A stretch of 64,000 nucleotides of DNA from NCBI GenBank assembly GCA_946965045.2, contig OX337233.1:62001-126000 (forward strand), in the 5' to 3' direction. Each line of letters begins with the position of its first letter. The first letter of the stretch is position 1. The stretch comes from Epithemia pelagica (taxonomy: Eukaryota > Bacillariophyta > Bacillariophyceae > Surirellales > Surirellaceae). The notes beneath the pieces were generated by a model. It searched no databases. It saw nothing but the letters and a program-made list of their open reading frames with translations, and was not told the DNA's origin. The position numbers and the translations under genes were made by a program. This document shows, piece after piece, positions 9,437-19,218 of the stretch.

Positions 9437-9740
9437 TACCGTGATTGGAGAAACGAATCAGGTACGAGTCTTCGATGACAATAATACGGACGACAGCAAG
9501 AGACCGAAACAGCCACGTGGGCGAATGAAGATTCCCGTGTGATTGCGGTCGAGTGTAGTCGGACACATGGCAAATCGCGACGCCCCTTTTACAGTCCTGG
9601 TACATGGTTGTATACCGTGGAGTTTGAAGACGGTGAGATTTGGAACAAGATTGAGCTTGGTGATCTCCGTTGCCCTCTCATATAATAGAACGAGATTTCC
9701 ATCCTCTGCAGTCATCGCATTGACTAGTTTGTGAGAAGAT
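9437..9740 (+). pseudogene. G family copy 1 (plus-strand fragment)
   Basis: Joined directly to the broken 5' end of KEL3. The plus strand reads TVIGETNQVRVFDDNN, then IAVECSRTHGKSRRPFYSPG and VEFEDGEIWNKIELGDL, ending in stops near 9680. The same peptides occur at 14390-14640 and, in part, at 30350-30508 and 3771-3925. The copies differ by indels that cancel out within a few codons, as expected for sequence once under coding constraint. Function unknown. An SP-family N-terminus (MHYAEFCLVLSFIVVV) lies on the opposite strand near 9885. Confidence 0.4.
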
Positions 9741-10073
9741 TGGAGTCCAGCAAAAGAAGCGGCTTTTGCCAAACCATTTCTTGCATTCGATTATTTTCCT
9801 CCACGGAAAAATACCGCAGGGACTGCTAAAGCACTCAACACAACGACAATAAAACTTAATACAAGGCAAAATTCTGCATAATGCATGGTATTGTTTTCTC
9901 GTTTCGGAACAGTCGCGGTCTACCGGATACATGATTTCGTTCATGCTATAAGGATTCACATGAGAACTCCACAGCTAACAGACAATAAGAAAACTGTTCG
10001 AGATCAAAATGATTATTCGCAAGTTTTGCCATTGTAGGACATTAACGCAACGTGATGCCCACTTCAAGATTTC
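9741..10073. other. 3' flank of KEL4 with an SP-family relic
   Basis: Contains a minus-strand SP-family start (ATG near 9885, short hydrophobic run, stop after about 31 codons). It is followed by the 3'-flank sequence (TTGCCATTGTAGGACATTAACGC and on) that precedes the 3' ends of KEL2, KEL6, KEL10 and KEL11 as well. No intact gene seen. Confidence 0.4.
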
Positions 10074-11273
10074 CTAGCCTTTATCACAACGGCGTGTATT
10101 GGGCCTTGCCCGTTTACGAGCTGATATCAATGTGCAGGAGGGTGAGACATCAGCATCTCGGATACAAATACCTTCAAGAGAATGATACCATCCGTTCGGT
10201 TGCTGCTCACAGAGTCGATGAAAACACCATGAATTTCTATCCAGAAGTGGCAATGTCGCACACGAAGTAATGCGCCATCCACCAATCACGGCAACTTGAT
10301 TGGCAACAGACACCATACTGCAGCCCCAACGATCTTCTTGCAGTCCAGGGAGATTCCACACACGGTTGCGGTGCGTATCCAAAACTTCCACGGTTGAATT
10401 TCTCCATCCTCCCGCCACCACCAGACAAGATCCCACGGGAACCATTGCACAAGGACTTCGTGCATTGGAAAGCCTCAACTCCGAATGAGTGGTCCAGGTG
10501 GGTGAGAAAGAAATGAATGTAGAACCAGTCTCCTTTTTTGTCTCATCACTGTCACAGGGTGTTGTGTCGTCCAAATACTCCACCGAGGCAAGATTGCCAT
10601 GCTCATTAGACCCTCCAACGACAAAGATGCGGTGACCAATGACCGCACTGGCAAACCATTGTCGTGGAACAATCATGCTTGGTCCGGCAATGATAGTGTG
10701 GCTGTTTGTATCTAGAATATCCACCGACGCCAAGGTCTGTCTCCAGTAGCGTCCACCCATGACAACCATATATCGGTTGTGCACCGCAACAGCACAACAT
10801 CCATCTCGGCCCGTTGATAATCGACATGTCAATGTCGTCCAATGACGTTCATGTGTGGTGCTGGTTGTCAAAGATGATTGAAACAAATCATCCAAGTCAA
10901 TTCGTTCCAGACAATCCAAAGATGTTGTATTGCGACCTCCCATCACGTAGACGCCACCGTTGCACGCAACAGTGGCATGTCCAGCACGTTTCTTGTTCAT
11001 GGGTGGCCCTTCTCGCCACTGCTTGTTTGGGTCTTCCAGATTCAATAGCAGAACGGAATTGACATCGCCTTGGCCTTGTTGATATCCGCCCAACACGACG
11101 ACCGTCTGCCCCCTGTTGTTGGTCTCGTTTTCCGTATCGAGATGATTCAGTACGACCGAACTATGACCTGCACGCCATCCACCCTCAAGAGGAGGCCAAT
11201 CGTTTTCATTCCATTCTGCTGTCTCGTCTGAAAGGAAAAGGTCCGACTGCCATGCTTGTTCTTTCAGAGTCAT
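10074..11273 (-). CDS. KEL4: Kelch-repeat beta-propeller protein (399 aa)
   Basis: Intact. The ATG at 11273 (MTLKEQAWQSDLF) is chosen because other P2-type copies start the same way. The frame extends 15 codons further up, but that part is upstream sequence. Six Kelch blades with GG pairs are present, and the C-terminal tail has KRARPNTRR, a possible nuclear localisation signal. The C-terminal two thirds are almost identical to KEL3. The segment around 10970-11150 is shared almost perfectly with KEL3 and KEL7, so the gene is a mosaic. A substrate-binding adaptor role is the usual guess for Kelch proteins. No catalytic domain is seen. Confidence 0.87.
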   Translation of the reverse strand: MTLKEQAWQSDLFLSDETAEWNENDWPPLEGGWRAGHSSVVLNHLDTENETNNRGQTVVVLGGYQQGQGDVNSVLLLNLEDPNKQWREGPPMNKKRAGHATVACNGGVYVMGGRNTTSLDCLERIDLDDLFQSSLTTSTTHERHWTTLTCRLSTGRDGCCAVAVHNRYMVVMGGRYWRQTLASVDILDTNSHTIIAGPSMIVPRQWFASAVIGHRIFVVGGSNEHGNLASVEYLDDTTPCDSDETKKETGSTFISFSPTWTTHSELRLSNARSPCAMVPVGSCLVVAGGWRNSTVEVLDTHRNRVWNLPGLQEDRWGCSMVSVANQVAVIGGWRITSCATLPLLDRNSWCFHRLCEQQPNGWYHSLEGICIRDADVSPSCTLISARKRARPNTRRCDKG

Positions 11274-11640
11274 GCTCAGTCTTCCTTTTGTTGACCGCAG
11301 CGCATTTATGATGATCAAAGGAGCACACTGATGACTGTGTAATAGATTGCAGTGGGCTGCTCGGATGGGTGTGGACTGGAAAAAGAAGAGTACACACTGT
11401 AATCCCCAGCGGGGGAATCATGAGGATTAGTGACACAGTGGTTAAAAAACAGAGAGGACGACACAAACGACGCGACCTATCCTTACATTCTTGTGCGATG
11501 GGACGTAGGCTTATGAGTACTACACGTGGAAGCCTTCGAGCCAGTGCTTTTGTCGGGTACGTACATAACACCACACACACATCTTTTGCCTAAATACAAA
11601 CAAAACATCATGGATTGGATTCCAATTATGGGTACATCCG
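11274..11640. other. KEL4 upstream region (diverged P2 type) fused to a J-family shard
   Basis: The first 120 bp resemble P2 regions: GACCGCAGCGCATTTATGATG matches the P2 core, and GGATGGGTGTGGACTGGAA matches the distal P2 block. From about 11395 the sequence (CCCAGCGGGGGAATCATGAGGATTAGTGA) instead matches the J-family surroundings at 29170 and 35410. From 11520, CACGTGGAAGCCTTCGAGCCAG resembles 16716. No gene is readable. Confidence 0.4.
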
Positions 11641-12480
11641 GACTGTTGACGAATGTGAATTGCATTGTCTCGTGCCTGACGTCTCAATTCACATCAGAGA
11701 ATGCTGATGGACTGGTTTCAGCTTCGACATGCGGCAGATCGCACCAGCAGCAAGTTTAATGGAACCACTGTCGACCCAGTTGCGTCAGTCCCAGAGACTT
11801 CTTCCTTCCCCTTGATGGTTCCATTCCATCTTTGCTCGATCAATAATGATTCGTTCTTCACAAGACGACGGACGAGGAATGTAGAGAAGCAGCAACCAAC
11901 CATGCTCGATTTCCAAAAAAGAACCATCAGAGAAGCGGACAACAGGGTCCACAAGGTTTTTAGCTTGTCGTGCTTTTCGTCCTATTACTGCTCCTCTCAT
12001 CATCGGACATTGGAATCCACCCGTTTCGTCCTTTTGTCAGATTCATTGACCACAAGAGACCATGAACCAAGCCACACAAGGAGCACGACCAACAGATGTC
12101 GAAACTCGTGGTTCGTGGCGGGAAAGCAGCAATGGTAACACAGTCATTCGATTGTGCTACGATGATGCCGACAACACAAAAACAACTACAACCAGTTACA
12201 CCCAAACATCAACAAGAACTACCGTCCTGCTTGTTCGTTGAGGAGCACGACAAGAAGAGAAAAATCAGGATTTCCGATCCACATATAGAGGACCCGAACA
12301 ACAAGAACAACAACAATTGTCGCATGCATAGCAGGAATCCAGGGTTTTGTCCTCCTTCGCGTAATTGCCTATAGTAACGAATGAATGGTTTCGATCGAAG
12401 CATTGACGATTGGTGGTTCAGGACAAAATAAGACCAGTTGGTTATATTTTTGAACACGGCCCACCAGCACCACAATGATA
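11641..12480 (+). pseudogene. F family copy 2 (decayed, internal part only)
   Basis: Plus-strand pieces shared with other F copies: TIREADN near 11930, NRCRNSWFVAGK near 12095, and LFVEEHDKKRKIRISD near 12232. They lie in different frames and there is no start or C-terminal end. Upstream, 11700-11890 matches 25150-25290 (the block ending CAGCAACCAACCATGCT). Best read as a truncated tandem duplicate. Function unknown. Confidence 0.42.
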
Positions 12481-13800
12481 AACCACCAACACGGGGGTCG
12501 TCACGAAGCTACATGGACAAGGATCATGTTTCGAGAACTGCAGGTATGTATCATGCAAGGACCCAACCGCACAAATTGATGCTTGGCCGAATCCGAAACC
12601 ACCCTTCGAACGAGTCGCTGTGCCTTCTTAGACGTTGTTTCGTGAAGGTGTTTCTGGCGCGGTGCACGACCATGATCTTCCACAACAAGATGATCCGATC
12701 TTTTCAACAACAGATAGAACTGTTGCCAATTCCAAGAAACACTCCGAGTGTATCCAAGAACAAAAGGACTGTCATCTCACCAGCATTATTTGTGCTCTCG
12801 AACATCATAGATGGTGCGCGGAGAAAGAAAATGAAGAGAATATTGGTGTCGTATGGACTGCGGGGTGCTTCCGGTTTTCCTCTTTCACTTCCGGTCTGCA
12901 CCATGGTCGATGCCCCTTGCCAAATCTTGTGCCAACCTTTTTTCTCATTCACGATATTGTTCCATGCCATCCTGTGTGTCGAGGAATATCGACAGAGACG
13001 TTTCTGCCTGCCAATGACACCAATGTGTGGCTGTTCCCCGCTCTTGCTGCTCCAGAATCAATGCAAAGAATATTGCCATCCCGTTGCTGCTTGAAATGAC
13101 GACAACAAGAAATCCTCCACCAGCATCGACCAGTGGCCGTAGCACCATTATCAATCATCACAACAGGACCCGAAAGATGTCTTGTCACAACAACAATAAA
13201 CAACCAACCACCACAGGTACAAGACTCGGTTTCCCTACGTCCATGCTCAGGCGCAATGATGACACGTTCTTCGAAAGAGGAGGAAGAGGAAAGTATAGAA
13301 GCAGCATCCCCTCATGACACAATCCTCCCAACTTCCATGCACAAGTCAACCCTTTGTCAATTTCTAGCAAGAACCTCAAGAGAAGCAGACAATAGGATCA
13401 AGATGGTTTCGCATTGTCGTGATTATTCTCTCCCTGCTCCTCTCATCGTCGGACATTTGAATCCACCCGTTTCGTCCTTTTGTTGGATTCATCGACCACG
13501 AGACCATGAACCAAGCCACACAAGGATCAGGATCAAGAGATGCCTCAACTCGCGATTCGTGGTGGAAAGGACCAAAGACCACACAGTTATTCGATTGCAC
13601 TACAGTGATGATGACTGCACCTAACAACAACAACGAGTTACACCCAATCATCAACAACAAGAGCCGTTCTGCTCATTCATCAAGGAGCACGGCAAGACGA
13701 GAAAAATCATGTTTGACGATCTACCAGCAAGACCCAAACAACAATAACAGTCGTCGCATGCACAGCAGGCATCCCGTTTTGTCCTCCTTCTCGCAATTTT
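12481..13800 (+). pseudogene. F family copy 3 (decayed)
   Basis: Contains NDTNVWLFP (about 13020), ILHQHRPVAVAPLSIITTG (about 13110), VVERTKDHTVIRLHYSDDD (about 13560) and FIKEHGKTRKIMFDDLP (about 13675). All match F copies at 6.7-7.4 kb and 25.3-25.7 kb in frame but are broken by stops between. No C-terminal F signature is present; at about 13810 the sequence passes into a G-family copy. 12481-12990 has no recognisable partner in the window. Confidence 0.42.
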
Positions 13801-13804
13801 CAAA

Positions 13805-14663
13805 TAGGCAAAGTAAAGCCATATACTCCGTGCTGGATCGGTTGCTTCGCGCAACCATGGGACCGTTGTTGTCGGAATGGCGGGTTGGTGTGCATCGGCC
13901 TATCGACATGCCGTACCAACCTTGCTTCAACTGCAAGAACGGATGTTGACGACGGCCAATGAAGGCATGGACCAAGTCTCGATTCAATCTCTCATTGCGA
14001 AAGCACAAATCTCACTTTTCTCAATGTCGTCCGCATCTTGTTCCATGGCTCGTCCCCAGTCAAATCGTCTTCAATCAACTCTGGATGGGAGTTCGGCTTT
14101 GGAGACGATTGACAAGGTATCATCATCGACTGCTCGCAATTTCTCTTGAATGGTTGAACAACAAAGGTTTTGCCGTTCATACCTATACAAGGGATTGTGG
14201 CACCATCTCCGATATTCATTACTGATGGCATGGGTATGCAATCCGTGGGAGACGCCCGGTTGGTATCCGGCTCGATTGCTCAAGCTTGCATAGGTCCCGA
14301 TTGGTACAAGGGTTTCATTACCGATGCCCATGCCGATGGAAGGTTTAGTCTCGATTTGTGGACAGGGCATATTGCTTTGATCTTCTTACCGTGATTGGAG
14401 AAACGAATCAAGTACGAGTCATCGATGACAATAATACCGACGACAGCAACAGTACGCAAACACACACGTGGCTGTATGAAGATTGTCGTGTGATTGCGGT
14501 CGAGTGTAGTCGGACACAGCAAATCGCGACGCCCCTTCTACAGTCCTGGTACATGATTGTGTACCGTGAGTTTGAAGACGGTGAGATTTGGTACAAGATT
14601 GAACTTGGTGATATTCAGCAAACTGTCAGAAAAAAGAATGAGGCACGTCCTCTACATTCATAG
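13805..14663 (+). pseudogene. G family copy 2 (decayed)
   Basis: Plus-strand pieces in order: SEWRVGVHRPIDMPYQP (about 13875), AQISLFSMSSAS (about 14005), a stretch GPDWYKGFITDAHADGRFS (about 14298) that faintly resembles a Tudor/Agenet-type turn, then LTVIGETNQVRVIDDNN, YEDCRVIAVECSRT and EFEDGEIWYKIELGD (to about 14617). Copy 3 at 29.7-30.5 kb has the same first pieces. Several frameshifts are needed to join them. No function assigned; the Tudor resemblance is weak. Confidence 0.42.
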
Positions 14664-14900
14664 TGATTAGTTTGTGACTCTTGGAGTCCAGCCAAAAAAA
14701 GCGAATTCTGCCAAACCATCTCTTGAATCTGATTGGTAAAGGCTAGCAAAGCAATTCACACAGCGACGAAAACACTCAACACAAAGGACACCTCTAGATA
14801 GTCTTTGTCTTTTCGTAAAAGTCACGTTCTGCCGGACGCTGCAATTCCATGAGTGATTTTATTCTTTTGTACAATTCAGGATTATCCTTCCCTTTTTCAA
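14664..14900. other. SP-family relic and Kelch 3' flank
   Basis: A minus-strand trace of the SP hydrophobic segment (SFVLSVFVAV, near 14785) and a Kelch 3'-flank-like stretch. No open gene. Confidence 0.3.
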
Positions 14901-15117
14901 TACAGTGCGTATTGGTCGTGCTTCATTTAGATTTAGATTTTGACGCGGAGCGTTCGAGGTGATATCCGAAGGGTGGGAGATTCTACACGCGGGTGCGGTG
15001 CGTATCCAAAGGTTTCCACAGTTGAATTGCGTCGTCGTCCCGCCACGACCAGCCAGGATCCCACAACAATCATTGCACAAGAACATCGTGGATAGGAAAG
15101 AACCAAATCAGAATAAG
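14901..15117 (-). pseudogene. Kelch relic (blade 5 and neighbouring codons only)
   Basis: The minus strand still reads ITYSDLVLSYPRCSCAM, VVGSWLVVAGR and NSTVETF, the counterpart of HSELRLSNARSPCAMVAVGSCLVVAGG in intact Kelch genes. It is followed by frame-shifted HPRVESPT. Both ends are cut. On the right it joins an F-family C-terminus at 15118 (ATCCATGGATGATGACTCTGTG). A deletion remnant of a twelfth Kelch gene. Confidence 0.7.
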
Positions 15118-15316
15118 TGATCCATGGATGATGACTCTGTGTCCTACAAAGTGCCATGATGCCACCACAAAGTCCCAGATTCTTGTCTCACGACCGCACG
15201 ACCACGGCAGTGGCTCTTCCACATGTAGAGACAAAAATGTGGTCTTCCTTCCCCGCCTTTGACAACAAACCAGCACATTCTATCTTGCAACATAATCTTT
15301 CAACTTTTGAGTAAAC
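15118..15316 (+). pseudogene. F family C-terminal fragment (copy at 15.2 kb)
   Basis: Reads DPWMMTLCPTKCHDATTK and QILVSRPH, then after a shift AFDNKPAHSILQHNLSTFE plus stop, matching the F5 frame 26220-26519. It ends about 65 bp before the 3' end of KEL5, the same convergent arrangement as at 8.2, 22.2 and 26.5 kb. Confidence 0.55.
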
Positions 15317-15382
15317 CACTTACTAGGTTCTAGGGTTACAATCGAACATAGAAAACAAGTCAGTGACTTGAGAACAAAACGT

Positions 15383-16606
15383 CTAGTAGGCTTCATCCAT
15401 CCCTTCATCACCACGGTGAGTATTTGACCTTGCGCGTTTAAGAGTTGATGTCGATGTAAAGAAGGGTGAGATATCTTCATTTCGGATAACGGCATTTTCA
15501 AGAGAATGATACCATCCGTTCGATTGGTGCTCACATAGTCGACGAAAACACCACGAATTCCTATCCATTAGTGGCAATGTCGCACAGGAAGTAGTGCGCC
15601 ATCCACCAATCACGGCAACTTGATTGGCAACAGTTACTAGACTGAAGCCTTCGCGGTCATTTCCGACTGGTCGGAGATTCCAAACGCGGTTGCGGCGCGT
15701 ATCCAAGACTTCCACGGTTGAATGGCCTTGTCTACCCGCCACTACCAGACACGATCCCACAGCAACCATTGCACAAGAACCTCGAAGTTCGGAAAGCCTC
15801 AACTCCGAATGAGTGATCCAGGTGGGTGAGAAAGAAGTGAACGTCGAGCCAGTTTCCTTTTCTGTCTCATCACTGTCCCAGGGTGTTGTGTCGTCCAAAT
15901 ACTCCACCGAGTGAAGCATGCCATGCTCATTACGGCCTCCAGCGACAAAAATGCGGTGACCAACGACCTCACTGGCACACCATGTTCGTGGAACAGTCAT
16001 TCTTGGCCCCGCAGTGACAGTGTGATTGTTTGTATCTATAATATCTACCGACGACAAATTACGATCGTGGTAGCCACCCATTATAACGATGTATCGGTTG
16101 TGAACCGCAGCAGCACAACATCCCCATCGTTTCGCTGATAAGCGACATGTCAATGTCGTCCAATGGCTCTTCTTCGAGCTGCTTGATGTCGAAGATGGTT
16201 GGAGCAAATCGGTGGCATTTATTTGTTCGATACAATCCAAACTTGAATTTCCATTGTATCCTCCCATCACGTAGACACCTCCATTGCACACAACACTGGC
16301 ATGTCCATAACGTGCCTTGTTCATGGATGGCCCTTCTCGCCACTGTTTGTTTGGGTCTGCTAAATTCAATACAAGCACGGACTTGGTATAGCCTTGACCT
16401 TGTTGATGTCCTCCCAACACCACGACGGTTTGTCTCTTCGGGTTGTTGTCGTTGCCGTCCGGATCGGGATGATTTAGTACAACCGTAGCATGACGATAAC
16501 GCCATCCACCCATAAGAGGAGGCCAGTCGTTTTCATTCCATTCTGCTGTCCCGTCTGAAAGGACAAGGCCCAACTGCCAGGCTTGTTCTTTCAGTGTTGT
16601 GGTCAT
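15383..16606 (-). CDS. KEL5: Kelch-repeat beta-propeller protein (407 aa)
   Basis: Intact. The ATG at 16606 (MTTTLKEQAWQ) is used. Kelch blades lie at about residues 36-93, 99-156, 160-201, 206-262, 275-312 and 318-354, with GG at 65-66, 115-116, 177-178, 223-224 and 334-335. In blade 5 the second G is replaced (VVAGRQG). The C-terminal tail contains KRARSNTHR. Residues about 118-155 (SSLDCIEQINATDLLQPSS and on) are identical to KEL10 although the rest differs, a gene-conversion-like patch. No enzymatic domain. The upstream region is type P2. Confidence 0.88.
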   Translation of the reverse strand: MTTTLKEQAWQLGLVLSDGTAEWNENDWPPLMGGWRYRHATVVLNHPDPDGNDNNPKRQTVVVLGGHQQGQGYTKSVLVLNLADPNKQWREGPSMNKARYGHASVVCNGGVYVMGGYNGNSSLDCIEQINATDLLQPSSTSSSSKKSHWTTLTCRLSAKRWGCCAAAVHNRYIVIMGGYHDRNLSSVDIIDTNNHTVTAGPRMTVPRTWCASEVVGHRIFVAGGRNEHGMLHSVEYLDDTTPWDSDETEKETGSTFTSFSPTWITHSELRLSELRGSCAMVAVGSCLVVAGRQGHSTVEVLDTRRNRVWNLRPVGNDREGFSLVTVANQVAVIGGWRTTSCATLPLMDRNSWCFRRLCEHQSNGWYHSLENAVIRNEDISPFFTSTSTLKRARSNTHRGDEGMDEAY

Positions 16607-17330
16607 GGTTCCACACAATGACGGCAGCGAATTTTATGAGGAGGATCGAAAGGCATCAGTTTTGATGCTGATGGATGCGGACTGATGGAACATCAACTCA
16701 AAATTTTCTGAACTACGCGTGGAAGCATTTGAGCCAGAATGTCTGTCGTAGGTACGCAATCTTGGGCAAGAGTGGGTCGCACATATAATGCATGACAGAA
16801 CAAAACAGCAGATTCGAATTCATAGATCCAGCAAAACAAGAAAGATGGACAAGACGGCGCATGATCATCATATTTTCTTCGTTGACCAAGTGTACCGAAT
16901 TCGAGCTATGGGAGTGGTGCTGTTCTCTTCGAAAGAGAGAATGAAGGACGGCAGGAGCAACAACACTACCAACACAACGTGGTCTCTGCAAGGGATTCGA
17001 ATCCATTCCGTGTCATGAAACGTTCGCGTGGTTATCCTTCTCCGTTTGCTCGTCTTGTTTCCGGTCGTCTATGAGCAGCAAAACGGCTGAGATCCTGATT
17101 GACGCACGACAAAAGGGCAACCACCTCTATTTCCTATTCGGCAACAAAAAAACATCCTCCTTATCAACAACTACTACACTACTCGTTCTCCTTTGGTAGT
17201 CGGCTTACCCATACAAGCCATGGAAGCTTGGTGTCTCATGACACAGTGTCACGTGACGAGTATCTGTCATCCCTAATGGTGGAATCCATCATTACGCCTC
17301 CTCCCAAAATCATGGGATCCTCCAATCCAC
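16607..17330. other. KEL5 upstream region and F-family shard; no intact gene
   Basis: 16607-16700 is a shortened P2 region (GGCAGCGAATTTTATGAGG; GGATGCGGACTGATGG). 16716-16760 matches 11520-11560. About 16855-16960 (TTCGTTGACCAAGTGTACCGAATTCGAGC) matches F copy 1 near 6540. 16960-17330 has no partner that I see in the window and no long convincing frame. Confidence 0.4.
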
Positions 17331-17935
17331 ACAATCAGGAATTGGAATTCGACAAACGGAGAGTGATACAATTCATGACTTCAACAAGACCATTTGGTAT
17401 CATTTCTTTAAACAGGCTCCTCCCATACGTGCGGAAAGCTAATGTCTTTGGGATATTTTCGGTCCCCACGGATTTGTGATTGGTATGCGCCAACCACTGT
17501 CCGAACGAGCTTGGTCTGTGAAAGGACAGCCTTGGGAGACTACTGCTCTTATTGGTGGGACACGAGAGTGTCAACGACTCTTGCGCACCGCATCCATCCC
17601 GATTGGCTGCAACCGTGGGAGACTACATCTCTGGGAGGACCGCAAGCAAATGCGTCTTGAGAAGAGTTTCAACCGTTGGTAGTGCGAGTGGAGGACGCAC
17701 AGCAATGGTTTCCTGGTGTGGATGGGATTGGACGACGAACGACGACGCTGGGGCTATTCTTGAGCCACATGTGGAACGATTGTTGGTTCGAGGCCGTCCA
17801 GGGACAGCCACCAAAATACTAGAGGGATGCCCCATCTTGCCCGTCGAATATACTCCTTTGCGCAGAAAGTCTTGGTCCGGAACTCCAAACACAACAAGCA
17901 TGTAATACACACGTTTGACAATGTATACATTGTCA
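17331..17935 (+). pseudogene. Decayed plus-strand gene, unknown (single copy here)
   Basis: Two adjacent plus-strand frames read like protein. 17476-17682 contains VIGMRQPLSERAWSVKGQPW and IGGTRECQRLLRTAS, ending at TAG. The neighbouring frame then takes over with EEFQPLVVRVEDAQQWFPG and GLFLSHMWNDCWFEAVQG until a stop near 17825. One frameshift around 17660 would join them. No start codon context, family or partner in the window is recognised. The joining is inference. Confidence 0.3.
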
Positions 17936-18340
17936 CAACTTCTCCTTGAAACAGGTTGAGTGGCAGGCAGTACCTTCTTGGTTGTCGCCCATACTGCTGT
18001 CCATTCGAACGCGACCCACACGTTCCTTCTTCTTCTTGTGTGGTTCCAGCATATGCGCATCACGGATGAAGATTCGACTCGAACCTGTGGTTGGAGGTTG
18101 AACACCACAACAAGACGTTGTGTACAAAAGCGGGTAAAGGTATGAATTTTCTTTCAACCTGGTCGGAGCGGCTATTCAATAGTGACCTCTCAAGCTACCC
18201 TTGCTCGCTGGACGGGCGTGACCTTGGTTCTTTGTCGGTATCTCTTTCAACCATTGATCGTCTTCAAAGACGACGCTGATCGTTTGGATGCCTATCGTGT
18301 TTGCCGGCTCCACACACCAGTGAAGAATTGATCATGGGAA
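17936..18340. repeat. Intergenic stretch with repeat block W (18161-18285, partner 40455-40588)
   Basis: 18161-18285 and 40455-40588 share a block of about 125 bp, over 90 percent alike by eye, including GACCTCTCAAGCTACCCTTGC and ATCTCTTTCAACCATTGATC. The frame VTSQATLARWTGVTLVL and RYLFQPLI stays open in both, so it may be a coding remnant. The rest shows nothing recognisable. Confidence 0.5.
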
Positions 18341-19110
18341 AGGGTCGCATCGCCCTTTCAAGTCTAATACATACGAAGATTCAAGCTGGTTGTCGGTGTG
18401 GAACGACAAGGCAGCAACACCAACCAGAATCCAACGAAGAAGAAGAAGAACAAGCAGTTCTAGTAGACTACAGCCAAGACATGATCGGCGGCAGTCGTGG
18501 TCGTGGTTTTGTGGTGTTGTACGAGGCACAAAGCTTGTACTGGCCAATGTCCAACGCTGCTGTTCGACAGTGTTGTAATCGTGCAACAAGGTTTCGACGG
18601 AACTGGCATTGAGGGGCAAGACATAACTTTGCACACTACGATTGTTCTTGTTGATCCCCATGGACCGATACCCATGGACTGTCAACGAGCTACTAATGCG
18701 GAGAGACTGATTGCTGTATCGACGCAAGCAAATTGCTGACCTCATCATAAAGACTTCACAAAGACTAGTTGCTGTAGTGGAGGAAATATCGAACACTTCG
18801 GTGGCAAAAATTCCAAAGGGTTCTGTCACCCGAAACCACAAGCATCGAGAGACGGGGTACTGTCCTCTCACGTAGGCGTTAGCCATAGAAAGCCCGGACT
18901 CCACAATTGAACGCATGGTCGACCGTCCAAACGAGTCGCTGCGCCAAGTGTTGCAGGCACGCAACCATAATTTTCCACAGCATGATAAGTCGACCCATTC
19001 AACAGCAGAGAGGCATGGTACCATGGACATCTACCCGAGGCCTGGTTCCACTCCTGTTTGCGGTGTCATGCCGGATGGTGTAACTTTCATTTTCTACAAT
19101 GTGATATCTC
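18341..19110 (+). pseudogene. I family copy 1 (decayed plus-strand gene)
   Basis: Related to 21250-21660 and 36018-36950. The plus strand reads DMIGGSRGRGFVV (18480), PTLLFDSVVIVQQGFDGTGI (18558) and VEEISNTSVAKIPKGS (about 18775), with breaks between. The other copies have DMIGAIRGRGFVVGTTEFG and LLLDSVIIVQQG in the same frame. A 232-codon minus-strand frame also covers this region (18332-19030), but its matches to the other copies run in several frames, so I treat it as a shadow. Function unknown. Confidence 0.4.
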
Positions 19111-19218
19111 TATAGTTCGCAATGCCATGAAGAAAACAATCCAACTACTGTTTGAGAGTAAAATGATAATGCTATAGTTCCGCTATTGTTAGGACATACA
19201 TGCAATACGTTGCAAATT

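Noticed and set aside
18332-19030. 232-codon minus-strand frame
   Set aside because: Conserved peptides shared with 21.3 and 36.2 kb keep better frame on the plus strand (I family). The minus frame breaks between copies.
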